From contig NZ_JBNGOS010000007.1 of assembly GCF_050589685.1 (NCBI RefSeq), positions 143,277-207,276 of the forward strand: a DNA stretch of 64,000 nt, given 5' to 3'. Below the pieces are notes generated by a model. The model made no database searches. It was not told the origin of the DNA and saw only the letters and a program-made list of their open reading frames with translations. How positions within the stretch are numbered: the first letter of the stretch is position 1; the number at the start of each line of letters is the position of its first letter. Below, piece by piece: positions 37,071 to 47,700 of this stretch. This DNA comes from Saccharicrinis sp050589685 (GTDB lineage Bacteria; Bacteroidota; Bacteroidia; Bacteroidales; Marinilabiliaceae). Position numbers and translations under genes: made by a program.

Positions 37071-40000
37071 TTAAAAATTAACATTTAAACCAAAGGTAAA
37101 AGTTCTAACGATTGGACTTGCTCCTACTTGCGCACCATACGTAGTTGGCCCTAAATAATCACTACCCGAAGTTTTTACACCCTCCGGATTATATGAGGTG
37201 TAATTATCTGCCATTAAATACAATAAGTTAGATGCGGTACCATATACTCTAACAGAACTTAAGCCTACTTTATTCACCAATTCTTTTTTAAGCGTATAAC
37301 CAATGGTCAGGTTTCTCAACGCTACGTAAGAGGCATCTTGTATCATAGCGTCTGTTTGATATCTGTTCGCGATATAATGCTCTCCATTATGATCGGCAAT
37401 ACCATCGTTATTGGCATCAAAACTATCCAATAATCTTCCACCCCATTGCGATTCATAGTAAAGCGGGTCGATATTGTAAACTTTTGCTCCGTGAGATCCC
37501 TGGAATTGGAACGACATGTCAAAATCTTTATAGCTCAAGTTATGCGTCATTCCCCAGTAGAAATCCGGTGTATTTGATCCTAATTTCACCAAATCACCAC
37601 CATCCTCAACGCTTCTCGTATTATCAATTACACCATCTCCATTTTGATCTACTACATAAGATTCTCCGGTCGCATTGTTAGGATGTCTCGTCCCATCTTC
37701 TAAATAGAGCATTTCAACATCTCCAATGGTTTCCAATCCCCACATTTCACCAATCTCACCACCTACATAGTTTCTAAACACCGGCCCCCTGCCACTTTGG
37801 CCGTAAATTGCCTGAGGTAATTCATTCAGACCACCCAGATCCTTAATTTCTGTATTAACCGTAGAAAAGTTAGCATTAAAACTCCAGGCAAAGTCTTCTT
37901 CACTCATTAGCCTTGCATTTAGTTCAATCTCCACTCCAGAACTTCTCACATCACCGGAATTAAGTACTATGGAAGTAGTACCCAACACTTCTGAAACACT
38001 TTGATTAATTAAGATGTCTTCAATATCAGACGTATAGTAATCCACACCTAATGTAAAACGTTGACCTAAAACACCTAAACTAATACCATAGTTGGTCTCA
38101 GTATTAGATTGCCAAGTTAAATAAGGGTTTGCCACATTAGCCGGAATTAGATATCCGGTCCCGTACACTGTTGCTGTAGGCTCCAAAAGGCTCAACGCAT
38201 CATAAGACCCTAAAAAAGATGTGGTTCCCAAAGAACCGGTACTAAACCTTAGTTTTAATTGGCTCAACACGTCACTATCCTGTAAAAAAGATTCTCTATG
38301 TAAATTCCATCCTAAAGAAAGTGCCGGGAATGTTTCGTATCTTTGGTTAGCGCCGAAACGAGAATCACCGTCTCTTCTTACCGATGCAGATACCAAAAAA
38401 CGATTGTCATACGCATAGTTGATTCTTCCAAAAACACTCTCTCTTACTTGTTTCTCGTCCCTTTCGGTTACAATAATATCCTCAGGATCGAACAGGTTAT
38501 AATTTAGAATATCGCTATCTGGCACGTTATTACCTTCTAAAGCGGTACCTCTGAAAGTGGTATTTTGAAATTCAAGTCCAGCTACCGCAGATATATCATG
38601 CTTACCAAACACTTTTGCATAACTTAAAGTAGTTACACTCAGTACTGATGCTACTTTTAAATCGGTTTGATCCATTGAAGTTTGAGAAGTCCGTGCCCTG
38701 GAATCAAAACCCAGTAATTGATGTGTATACTCTTGGGTATCTCTAAGATCCCCTCCTATAACGGTTTTTAAATCCAGCCCATCTAGAATGTTGTATTGTA
38801 AATAAGAACTAACGTTCGCGAAAAACGTTTTTTCATAATCCTTCGAGTTATCCAGCTTTGCCGCAGGACCTGCATCACCTGAGCCTCCAATACCGTTATT
38901 TGCCCTTCCGTAATGCCAGTCTTGCGCTGCCATACCAGGCTCTAAATCATAAATGCTGCTTGCTTCATACGTCGAACCTCTGTAACCATTGTCAAATGGA
39001 TCTAATCCCAAAGCCTGAGCCTTGTCATTCAATGCTTGAACAAACGCAATAGACTCCTCAGTATGGTAAATAGGATGAACGCCATACGCTCTTAGAAGAT
39101 CTCTCATGTCAACAGCTAAGATATCTCTATCGGATACAAATCCATTGAAACTTACACCTGTTTTGAACTTATCTCCCAATTTAGCATCAACATTCAAACG
39201 TGCGTTTATTCTTTCATAACCTTGCGTGATTACAACACCCTCAGCATTTTGATATCCAACGGAAGCAAAGTAGTTTACATCGTCAGTACCGCCACTCATG
39301 CTGAAGTCATGACTCATTGTACTACCATTTTGAAAAAGCCAGTCTTCCGGACTTATAGCACCAGGTGAATCCTCATAAGCACTTAACCTATACTCCACAA
39401 AAGCAGGGTCAACCTGGGAAAGGTCCCACTTACCGTCGGCAATCTCACTCCTTGCATGCGCAGCCCATTCCGGTCCTGACATAAGTATATTGTCACGGTA
39501 CTTACTCGACGTGCTCACATAAGCATTGTAGCTAAAGCTTGCTTTCCCTGACTTTCCTTTTTTAGTTGTAATTAAAATAACACCATTTGCTCCCCTGGAT
39601 CCATAAATAGCAGCTGAAGCGGCATCTTTTAAAATCTCCATACTTTCAATATCGTTTGGATTAACAGTTGCTAAATTTCCTGATATCGGAAAACCATCCA
39701 CAACAATTAGCGGATTTGAGTCACCTGAAATAGATGAGGCCCCTCTAATCTGTATCTTTGGATCGGCACCAGGTGACCCGTCTTGAGATTGAACCATAAC
39801 ACCAGATAGCTTACCTACTAATGCATCATCTACACGAGTAACCGGAATAGCTGCAATATCTGCGCCTCCTATCTTTGCAATAGAACCAGTAGAATGTGAC
39901 TTTTTTATGACTCCATAGCCAACTATCACTACCTCTTCCAGGTCGGCTGCATCAACTTCAAGTACCACATTGATCTCTGTTTGATCCCCTACTGCAATTT

Positions 40001-40241
40001 CCTGTGGGGTATATCCGATAAAAGAGAATATAATCGTGGGATTTTCGCCTTGCGTATTTAAAGAGTAGTTACCGTCAAGATTGGTAATGGTTCCGTTTGT
40101 AGTTCCTTTTTCGACTACGTTAACACCTATAAGAGGTGATCCGTCGCCAGCATCTGTCACCGTACCTGTAATTGTTTGAGCAATTACCTGGGTGAACAAA
40201 CCTGTACATAATAACAATGTAAATAGAATTTTTCGCTTCAT
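37071..40241 (-). CDS. susC: SusC-family TonB-dependent outer-membrane transporter
   Basis: The 1056-residue protein has a signal peptide (ending VIAQ), a carboxypeptidase-regulatory-like domain (TITGTVTDAGDGSPLIGVNVVEKGTT), a plug domain containing IQIRGASSISGDSNPLIVVDGFPI and a 22-stranded barrel ending in an aromatic C terminus (FGLNVNF). It would import oligosaccharides with SusD. The N-terminal 220 residues are very similar to SusC2 at 44731-47853, while the barrels diverge. The upstream noncoding leader is conserved between the two copies. It lacks an N-terminal sigma-regulator domain, so anti-sigma control is not expected. Confidence 0.95.
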   Translation of the reverse strand: MKRKILFTLLLCTGLFTQVIAQTITGTVTDAGDGSPLIGVNVVEKGTTNGTITNLDGNYSLNTQGENPTIIFSFIGYTPQEIAVGDQTEINVVLEVDAADLEEVVIVGYGVIKKSHSTGSIAKIGGADIAAIPVTRVDDALVGKLSGVMVQSQDGSPGADPKIQIRGASSISGDSNPLIVVDGFPISGNLATVNPNDIESMEILKDAASAAIYGSRGANGVILITTKKGKSGKASFSYNAYVSTSSKYRDNILMSGPEWAAHARSEIADGKWDLSQVDPAFVEYRLSAYEDSPGAISPEDWLFQNGSTMSHDFSMSGGTDDVNYFASVGYQNAEGVVITQGYERINARLNVDAKLGDKFKTGVSFNGFVSDRDILAVDMRDLLRAYGVHPIYHTEESIAFVQALNDKAQALGLDPFDNGYRGSTYEASSIYDLEPGMAAQDWHYGRANNGIGGSGDAGPAAKLDNSKDYEKTFFANVSSYLQYNILDGLDLKTVIGGDLRDTQEYTHQLLGFDSRARTSQTSMDQTDLKVASVLSVTTLSYAKVFGKHDISAVAGLEFQNTTFRGTALEGNNVPDSDILNYNLFDPEDIIVTERDEKQVRESVFGRINYAYDNRFLVSASVRRDGDSRFGANQRYETFPALSLGWNLHRESFLQDSDVLSQLKLRFSTGSLGTTSFLGSYDALSLLEPTATVYGTGYLIPANVANPYLTWQSNTETNYGISLGVLGQRFTLGVDYYTSDIEDILINQSVSEVLGTTSIVLNSGDVRSSGVEIELNARLMSEEDFAWSFNANFSTVNTEIKDLGGLNELPQAIYGQSGRGPVFRNYVGGEIGEMWGLETIGDVEMLYLEDGTRHPNNATGESYVVDQNGDGVIDNTRSVEDGGDLVKLGSNTPDFYWGMTHNLSYKDFDMSFQFQGSHGAKVYNIDPLYYESQWGGRLLDSFDANNDGIADHNGEHYIANRYQTDAMIQDASYVALRNLTIGYTLKKELVNKVGLSSVRVYGTASNLLYLMADNYTSYNPEGVKTSGSDYLGPTTYGAQVGASPIVRTFTFGLNVNF

Positions 40242-40274
40242 TTCATTAGAATTAAAACAATTAGATTTTAAATT

Positions 40275-40402
40275 TAGCTTTGTAATAACAATACGCGCCC
40301 TAACACAACCTCATATATTGTCCAGATGAATGAGTACGTCTATTGATTTTAAGGGATTTGCATTGAACAGTTCATCATAATGTGCATTGCCGCACTATTT
40401 TT
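40275..40402 (+). ncRNA. Candidate antisense small RNA opposite the susC1 leader
   Basis: On the plus strand, TAGCTTTG (40275-40282) is a perfect Bacteroidota -7 box. A transcript would start near 40289 and run away from susC1 to a GTGC...GCAC hairpin (40382-40395) followed by T5 (40398-40402), giving about 114 bases. The hairpin is weak. The same layout, with matching internal sequence CCTCATATATTG and CCAGATGAATGAGT, is present at 47933-48064. No open reading frame is on this strand. The likely role would be base-pairing with the leader of the gntR-susC transcript; this is inferred. Confidence 0.5.
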
Positions 40403-40446
40403 CCACTTATCCAGAATCGACTTTCATAATATTTATAGAATTGAAA

Positions 40447-41154
40447 TTATAATTTGTTTTTACTAAACTCCACTACATCCTGCAGGTGATCCATCAAGTG
40501 ATTTTCGGCTTTTTCTCCGTCGCCGTCAATAATCGCTTGCAAAATATCCTCATGTTCCTTGATACGTTTCAATTTACGTTCATCGTCACAAACTTTTTCG
40601 GTAATATAGATTCTCATGATATCCGGAAGAATAATCAACAACATGGTTTTAATGACCGAATTATGACAGGCTTCCGCAATACGCAGATGAAATATAAAAT
40701 CTTCATTTTCTGCAGGCAAGTCCTTTTTAGCGCGGGAATTATAGTTTTCTAAAGCTTTTTGAATGGCAGCTATATCTTCGTCCGTTCTTCGAACTGCAGC
40801 ATGTTGCACAGAAAATTTTTCCATCATTACCCGGGTTTCTACCAAAGAATAGAAATCAGGCTTCTCAATTTTCATAATATTGGAAAGCAATCCTTCCATG
40901 GCTGTTATATCTACTCCGTTAACCACAACTCCGCTTTGTGGTAGCGTATTAAGAATGCCCACAAACTCCAATTTTTTTATGGCATCGCGGATATAAGTCC
41001 TGCCAACACCTAACTTTTCCGACAACTTACGTTCCGAAGGCAATTTATCCCCTGGCTTAAGGTATCCTGATATAATCAGTTCTCTTATTTGTCTGATTAT
41101 CTTGTCAACCGGCGTTTCAACTTCAATTGTTTTAAAGCTATCCAATAATTCCAT
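40447..41154 (-). CDS. FadR/GntR-family regulator of the SusCD1 unit
   Basis: The 235-residue protein (ATG at 41154; the frame is open six codons further) has an N-terminal GntR winged helix (KLPSERKLSEKLGVGRTYIRDAIKKLEFVGIL) and a C-terminal FCD domain with the metal-binding acidic/histidine residues in NEDFIFHLRIAEACHN. The FCD sensor binds small acids, and this subfamily includes UxuR/ExuR. It is nearly identical in sequence to the protein at 48102-48809, and the two probably bind the same DNA. TTGGTnnACCAA palindromes lie upstream at 41344 and 41514. It heads the susC1-susD1 direction on the minus strand. Confidence 0.92.
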   Translation of the reverse strand: MELLDSFKTIEVETPVDKIIRQIRELIISGYLKPGDKLPSERKLSEKLGVGRTYIRDAIKKLEFVGILNTLPQSGVVVNGVDITAMEGLLSNIMKIEKPDFYSLVETRVMMEKFSVQHAAVRRTDEDIAAIQKALENYNSRAKKDLPAENEDFIFHLRIAEACHNSVIKTMLLIILPDIMRIYITEKVCDDERKLKRIKEHEDILQAIIDGDGEKAENHLMDHLQDVVEFSKNKL

Positions 41155-41343
41155 CATCTTCATTTTTACCATCTTTACAGCAACAGGTTGACCGATACAC
41201 CTTAATAACCAACGCTTCTGCGATCAGCTTCCTAAAATAGAATCGAAACATTATCAGTGCCAAAACTGGTTTCATATCAAATAATTCATTTAAATCCTGA
41301 TGCACACTAACTTTTTTTAAAAAATAATTATTGTCACACCATC

Positions 41344-41359
41344 AATTGGTTGACCAATT
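41344..41359 (-). promoter_or_regulatory. GntR operator, proximal to gntR1
   Basis: AATTGGTTGACCAATT is a palindrome with perfect 7-base arms, 190 bases ahead of the gntR1 start. It matches the AATTGGTnnACCAATT pattern typical of UxuR/ExuR-type FadR-family regulators. It is followed on the plus side by the conserved TTTACG, as at 50905. Confidence 0.75.
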
Positions 41360-41515
41360 TACGAACTATTTTATAATTAACAAATTTTAAGAACACTTTT
41401 TTTTATAAAAAAAACATTTGAAACATCGAAATATTTAATCTATACTCATATATGTTAATCTTTTAACTCATATCCAACCCATCTTTAAAAAAGATAATTT
41501 GATCAAAAATGATAT

Positions 41516-41527
41516 TTGGTCGACCAA
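41516..41527 (-). promoter_or_regulatory. GntR operator, distal to gntR1
   Basis: TTGGTCGACCAA is a perfect 12-bp palindrome, 172 bases from the proximal site measured start to start. The pair near the third PL6 gene has almost the same spacing, 166-168 bases, suggesting that loop formation or paired binding is used. Confidence 0.65.
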
Positions 41528-41550
41528 TTATATTAATTTTTGTAAACAAA

Positions 41551-41656
41551 AAATGCCGATAGAAAATTAAACTGAGTCTTTGGCTCGCTAGTCTCCAAAC
41601 TCTCTTTAATTTTTATCGGCATTATAGTATTTGCAGGAAGGAAACGATCCTTCCTG
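41551..41656 (-). terminator. Terminators of the SusCD2-TIG operon
   Basis: Downstream of the TIG gene on the minus strand, CAGGAAGG/CCTTCCTG (41634-41656) forms a first hairpin without T run. A second, larger stem pairs ATCGGCATT (41615-41623) with AATGCCGAT (41552-41560), is extended by TTTAATTTT/AAAATTAAA, and is followed on the minus strand by TTTTTTG. The second is a good rho-independent terminator. Confidence 0.7.
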
Positions 41657-41690
41657 TTTTAATACGGTCCTATTAAATTAATCCCTGCTA

Positions 41691-43136
41691 TTATTTTTGG
41701 AAGTAGTAATTAAACTTGAAATACGAACCATCTCCGCTGGCCTGTCCAATATTCTCTGGAACATCAGCAACTGCTTCAATAATTTCAATAAAGCCATACT
41801 TCTCCACATCATTCCATGTTTGTTTAAACACAATTACATCTCCAGCTCCAAATTTGTCTTCATTTCCGGTACCGGTTGTGTAAATTTTAAGGTCACTCGA
41901 ACTGGCACCAAAGTTGGCCACCACATCCGAATCAATATTGTTTAGTGTTTTATCCTTTACAGCATCAATGTACATTTTATGATCTGCATTACTTGGATCC
42001 AGCACTCCCATTTTAGATACTTTCACGCAGTTTTCTGTAGGCAGATTTACACCATCACATTTATAATTCTTAATTACACTGCCGGCATTTCCTGCTTGTC
42101 TTAACTGGATATAACCACTTTTAGAAGCATAGGCCAGTAAAGAAATATTTGGCTGTAACACAGTAAGCCAATCAGCACAAGCATCATACACCAATCCAGT
42201 ATTAAAATCAAGGAAATACTCTCCTTCAGCCCCTCTCGGTTTTAGGGTAATATTTGCATAATAGTCTACTGTAGGCACAATTACCTCAAAACTTTCGTGA
42301 AGAGTGACAACTTGCGTACCACCAAAATAGCTTGCCTTAACTGTTACACCGCTGGCAGTAACAGCAAATTGATCTTCAGTCAGTGTAACCACAAGCTTTT
42401 CTCCTGTTTTACTGACAATTGAAGCCGACTCGTTGTTAAACAATATTTCATCGATCAAGGTGAGATTCTCACCTTCAAATACGATTTCGGTACCCGTTAC
42501 ACCCTGATCCGGAATGACAGTAAACTCAGGGAATATTCTGAATAATGTAATCTTCCCTGTGGACTGCGTTTGCTTAATCACGCCATCATCATTATACGAA
42601 AGGAGTACATTTGCAGGCTCTTCATCCTCTTCGAAGAAAGGTACTTCCACCAAAAAAAACGCATCATTGGCTTCCACAACATTGGCTTTTGATGTACCAA
42701 AATAAACACCATAAACAACATCCAGGTTAGTTCCTTCAATTTTCATTATACCATTTGGAAGCATCTGAGTGTCTTCAAAATCAGTAATAGCAGGCACAGG
42801 GTGAATAACGGTGAATTGGTCCGTCGACACCATTGTACCCACATTATTTTTAACTGTAATATTGCCGGAAACAGAACCTTTATCAAGTTTTGCTACCAAC
42901 TCATTATTACTAACGCGATACTTAATCGTCGTCAGACTATCTCCGAAATAAACCGCAGTAACCTCTCCTAAATAGTCTCCTTTTATGGTAATCTCATCCT
43001 TATAACTACCTGTCGTTGGTTCAAAACTTTCCACTACAGGCGCATTTTCTTCTACTGTATTATATACTAACTCCTCATTACATCCATAATTAAATGTAAT
43101 CATTAGCATCAATATCATTATACTAACATTTTTCAT
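41691..43136 (-). CDS. IPT/TIG-domain lipoprotein, surface glycan-binding protein
   Basis: The 481-residue protein has a lipoprotein signal (FNYGC, Cys19) followed by three IPT/TIG immunoglobulin-like repeats at roughly 32-110, 113-200 and 203-290. A unique C-terminal domain of about 190 residues is rich in aromatic and glycine residues. This architecture is usual for SusE/F-like glycan-binding proteins encoded right after SusD. It begins 18 bases after susD2. The C-terminal domain has no family I recognise; it is the likely alginate-binding part. Confidence 0.85.
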   Translation of the reverse strand: MKNVSIMILMLMITFNYGCNEELVYNTVEENAPVVESFEPTTGSYKDEITIKGDYLGEVTAVYFGDSLTTIKYRVSNNELVAKLDKGSVSGNITVKNNVGTMVSTDQFTVIHPVPAITDFEDTQMLPNGIMKIEGTNLDVVYGVYFGTSKANVVEANDAFFLVEVPFFEEDEEPANVLLSYNDDGVIKQTQSTGKITLFRIFPEFTVIPDQGVTGTEIVFEGENLTLIDEILFNNESASIVSKTGEKLVVTLTEDQFAVTASGVTVKASYFGGTQVVTLHESFEVIVPTVDYYANITLKPRGAEGEYFLDFNTGLVYDACADWLTVLQPNISLLAYASKSGYIQLRQAGNAGSVIKNYKCDGVNLPTENCVKVSKMGVLDPSNADHKMYIDAVKDKTLNNIDSDVVANFGASSSDLKIYTTGTGNEDKFGAGDVIVFKQTWNDVEKYGFIEIIEAVADVPENIGQASGDGSYFKFNYYFQK

Positions 43137-43154
43137 TTTACTAATTTTTACTAA

Positions 43155-44705
43155 TTAATAACCCGGATTTTGTGTTGCATTAGTAGCTACAGTCATCACA
43201 CTGTTAGGTATCGGCAATAAATATTGCCACTCCTTTAATTGTCTCCCACCTTCACTTAAATAGCTCATATCGCTTGCAGCTCCAGCGTAGTAGGGTTCTG
43301 AAATAACCGTACCGTCTTCCTGAATTGTGCTTACAATTATTTCAGCATTGTAATGGGCCTCCATTATCGTCGCCAACCTATCGGTACGCAGAAGGTCGTA
43401 ATAACGGTGGTTCTCAAAGGCAAATTCAAGTCGTCTTTCGTTTTCAATAGCCAGCATCATATCCCATTGCGTAGGCACATCTTCTTCGAGTATATCATCC
43501 AGCCCAACCCTGTCCCTTACTTCGTTGATATAAGGCAAGGCATCGGCCACACTTGATGTTTCGTTTTCAATTTCGGCCAACATTAACAATACATCTGCAA
43601 AACGGAGCACAATCCAATCATTTTCCGCGTCCTGCTCATTTTCGTAGTCTGATAAGTATTTTTTAACGAAAGGAACGAAGTTCTCATTACCACTGTCGTC
43701 GATCCAGGTATCATACATCACAACATCTTTTCTGATATTATCCCCTTCTGCATCATAAGCTTCGATGAGGTCATTAGTTGGGGTGTTATAGCTATATGCT
43801 CTACCGGGCACAAAAGTACCATCGCGTGGCGAAAAATAATTGGAAAAAGGCGAACCCTGACCATAACCTCCTGATAAATAACGAACAGCAAATATAATCT
43901 CGTCGTTCATTTCGTTATTAACATCAAATACGCCTTCATAATCATCAACCAACAATCCGTGTCCACTATTATCTTTCACATTAGTCAACAATGTTTTTGC
44001 ACTGGCATAATCATTTAAAGTTAGGTAAACCTTTGCCAACAAAGTTTTAGCAGCCCATGAGGTTGCACGTCCAAGATCCGAATCATCATAAGTACCGGGG
44101 AGCAAACCTGTGCTTCCTGCTGCTCCGCCAGCTAAAATCAAATCACTTTCAATTAAATCGTATACATCCTGCACTGAACTACGCGAAAGACTATTTCCTT
44201 CCTCAATACTAAGTCTTTCGGTCACAAGAAATACAGGACCGTACAAACGAACCAAATTGAAATAAATGTAAGCCCTGATAAAACGGGCTTCACCTTCCAG
44301 CTGACTCTTTAAATCTTCATCAGCCACAACACCAATATTTTCCAATACCACATTACAGTTATCGATACCCTTATATGCCGCCTCCCAATAACTTTCATTT
44401 TCTTCATGGGTAGTTGACACCGTAAAATTATCCAGTTGTCTTAAACGAACATTTACTGCATCTCCGGTATTTTTTATGTACAAACGCGCATTATCTGAGC
44501 GTATTTCGGTTAAGCGCCATTCGTCATTGGCCATACTTCTCAAACCGCTATAGCTGGCCATAACAGCCATATTCAGTTCGTCATCGTTGCTATAGAAACT
44601 GCTTTCCCCTAACTGATCTATCGGAGCCTTATCCAGAAAATCTTCACAAGAAGAGAAAGCAAGAATAGCTAACGCCATAAAAGCTATATTTATATATTTT
44701 TTCAT
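43155..44705 (-). CDS. susD: SusD-family lipoprotein, second copy
   Basis: The 516-residue protein (start at 44705, giving the lipoprotein signal MKKYINIAFMALAILAFSSC) belongs to SusD/RagB. I see the helix pair EARFIRAYIYFNLVRLYGPV, the substrate-region FSNYFSPRDG and the C-terminal RRLEFAFENHRYYDLLRTD. It differs from SusD1 in length and middle sequence, consistent with a different oligosaccharide size or block preference. It starts 25 bases past the susC2 stop and is followed after 18 bases by the TIG gene. Confidence 0.93.
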   Translation of the reverse strand: MKKYINIAFMALAILAFSSCEDFLDKAPIDQLGESSFYSNDDELNMAVMASYSGLRSMANDEWRLTEIRSDNARLYIKNTGDAVNVRLRQLDNFTVSTTHEENESYWEAAYKGIDNCNVVLENIGVVADEDLKSQLEGEARFIRAYIYFNLVRLYGPVFLVTERLSIEEGNSLSRSSVQDVYDLIESDLILAGGAAGSTGLLPGTYDDSDLGRATSWAAKTLLAKVYLTLNDYASAKTLLTNVKDNSGHGLLVDDYEGVFDVNNEMNDEIIFAVRYLSGGYGQGSPFSNYFSPRDGTFVPGRAYSYNTPTNDLIEAYDAEGDNIRKDVVMYDTWIDDSGNENFVPFVKKYLSDYENEQDAENDWIVLRFADVLLMLAEIENETSSVADALPYINEVRDRVGLDDILEEDVPTQWDMMLAIENERRLEFAFENHRYYDLLRTDRLATIMEAHYNAEIIVSTIQEDGTVISEPYYAGAASDMSYLSEGGRQLKEWQYLLPIPNSVMTVATNATQNPGY

Positions 44706-44730
44706 AATCTTTTTTGATTTTGATCGGTAA

Positions 44731-47700
44731 TTAAAAACTAATATCAATACCTGCACTGTATACCCTCTGAATAGGGAACGCACCTCGTTGATAGCCATCA
44801 ACCAAAGGGCTTGCATAATTACTACCTGATGTTTTGCGTGCCTCAGGATTAATGCCATTATAATCATCCGGCCACCAATAAAACAGGTTTTGTCCGCTTA
44901 AATATACCCTCACATTAGAAACCTTGGCTTTTCTGGCAATGTCCTTAGGCAAACTATAACCAATGGTAAGATCGCGTAGCGTAAAATAACTCGCATCTTC
45001 TACGGCATAATCCGTATATACTTGTGTTATCCCATTTCTTTCGAAAGGGGTTTGCCCATCGCCAGGATTGTTTTCGTCTATCCACCTGTTGGTGTTAAAG
45101 TTTTTGTTATACCTTACAGTTTCTGCATAGTAAATATCACCGTTAACAACTTCGGCTCCAACCACACCTTGTAGCAGGAAAGAAAGGTCAAAATCTTTAT
45201 AGCTTAAGCTATTCGTTATACCCCAGGTAAAATCGGGCAAAGGATTACCAATAACAGTATAGTCACTGGCATCAATAACGCCATCACCGCTTACATCTAC
45301 AGCTCGCAGACCGCCTGCGGTATCATTAATATGCGAAGGATTATTCGCAATCTCCTCTTCCGAAACCCAAACTCCTTGCGTTTTGAAACCATAAAACTGC
45401 ACTAATGGATCTCCCACTCTTGTTATATACTCCTCATTTCTTTCCCCTCTTGTTATCTGATAGTTTTCCCCTCCAAGATCTAACACCTTGTTGCGGTTCA
45501 TGGAATAATTAAAGGTTGAGCTCCATATGAAATCGCCACGGTTAAGGTTACGGGTAGTCAACACTACTTCAAGACCTTTATTTCGTACCTTACCTTTGTT
45601 ACTCCATGCCTCGGTAAAACCTAATACAGAGTTAACCGAGCGCTCATACAACAAGCTTTTCGTAATGGCATAATAAAAATCAACACCCAAATTGATGCTT
45701 CCATTTAAAGCGCTAAAATCAAGACCATAATTATATTCGTTCGTCTGTTCCCATTGCAGTGCAGAGTTGCCGATGACATCGGATATATTGGAAATTCCTG
45801 ACACAACAGAACCATTGGAGCTTCCTAACACATAACTATTTGAAGACAGCATATTGGTATTGGCATAATTTTCAATATCATCCGTACCTGTGACACCATA
45901 ACTGGCGCGCAGTTTCAGCTGGTCTACCCATGTTACGGCATCTTTGAAGAAACTTTCTTCGGAAACGCGCCATCCTAGGGAAACGGAAGGGAAATACCCC
46001 CAGCGGTTATCTTTACCAAACTTTGAACTACCATCCCCTCTAAAACTGGCCGATAACAAATACTTATCTGCATACGAATAAGCAAAACGGGAGAACAACG
46101 ACACCAATCCCTCTTCTTCTTCCCAGGTACCGGTAACAAGATCCTCGTCATCGTACTGCAAAATAGATCCGGCAGCATTCAGCGTGCGAATATAATCGGT
46201 GGCAAAGTTATTACCGTATATTCCGGCTGATTTAGTATTCCTTTTCTGGATTGAAAAACCAAGCAAGGCATCGAAACTGTGACTTCCGGTTTTCTTATTG
46301 TACGTAAAGGTGTTTTCTGATAACAAATCGGTAAACAAGTTATTCTCGTACAGGCTGCTGTTAGGCGACGACGCAGTTTTTGAGTTTATATTTTCATATG
46401 TATTCTCTTCGGTATACACCACATTGAAACCATTGGATGTTTTAAACGCTAAACCTTTTGCCAGCTTTATATTCAAATAAAGCGAACTCTGCATGCGGTA
46501 ATCATCTCGGGAATAAAATTGGTTGTGCATGACCGACAATGGATTATTATTGGAAGTGTTGTAAGGAGAAGTCCCCTCCACTGTTCTCTGCTCGCCGGTT
46601 TGCGGGTCAATACCGGTATATGTTTTATTACTGTAGTGATAACCGTGAGAATAACTTCCTACGGGTTGCCCTGTAATGGCAGAAGTAAACTCGTTATGGT
46701 AAACCGGCAAAAACCTTGGTGTACGCACAAAATCGGTAAACGGATTAGTAGGCTTACTTCTTTTGGTATAGCTCGGTGACATGGTAACACCCACTTTAAC
46801 TTTTTTTGATAATTCCGCTTCAATTTTAGAGCGTATATTCACTCTGTCATATTTATTCTGGAGCATGATACCTTTGTCCCCCAGGTATGATGAAGAAACA
46901 TAGTATTTCAAGCCTTTATTTCCACCTGACACGTTAAATTGTGCATCAACTACACCCGCCAACCTTAAGGCTTCATCCTGCCAGTTGGTATCTTCGGTTT
47001 CCAAGGTGGCCATTGCGAAATACATATCACCCAAAGTTGTACCGGAAAGATTGGCCTCGTTCACCTTCATATCAATAAATTCATTCTGAGTCATCATAGG
47101 ATGCAACTCATACACATCTTTAACACCATACGATGCACGTACATTGTATTTGGGTTTGCCTTCGTCACCACTCTTTGTGGTGATAATGATTACACCATTT
47201 GCAGCCCTGGATCCGTAAATAGCTGCGGAAGCCGCATCCTTTAAAACTTCCATTGATTCAATGTCAGCTACATCAACCACGCTAAGACCGTCTTCAATTG
47301 GAAAACCGTCAATAATCACAAGCGGTTGTCCGTTTGCACTGATCGAACCATTACCCCGAACTGTAATAATAGGGGACTCTCCCACCTGAGAAGTAGTATT
47401 TTGAATTTGCACACCCGCTACACGCCCCTGTAAAACCTGATCAGCCCTGGCGCCCGGTATATCCTCGAGTCCATCTGGTTCCAGTTTCGCAATTGCGCCG
47501 GTAAGGTGTGATTTTTTCATGGCGCCATAACCAACGACAACCACCTCTTCCAATCCTGCAATATCAGGTGCCAATACAATATTGATAACCGTATTTGCCC
47601 CCGTCACAATTTCCTTCGAGGTATATCCGATAAAAGAAAATATCAGTGTCGCGTTTTCGCCTTGTGTTTTTAAAGAGTAGCTACCGTTAATATCGGTAAT

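Larger units (their letters stand above)
41155..41690. other. 536-bp regulatory gap before gntR1
   Basis: This gap holds the two GntR operators and the terminator of the upstream TIG gene, listed separately. A conserved 18-mer TAATTAACAAATTTTAAG at 41374-41391 also occurs upstream of the third PL6 gene (50921-50938); on the minus strand it contains TTAAAATTTG, a near match to the -7 box. No gene is visible. Confidence 0.5.
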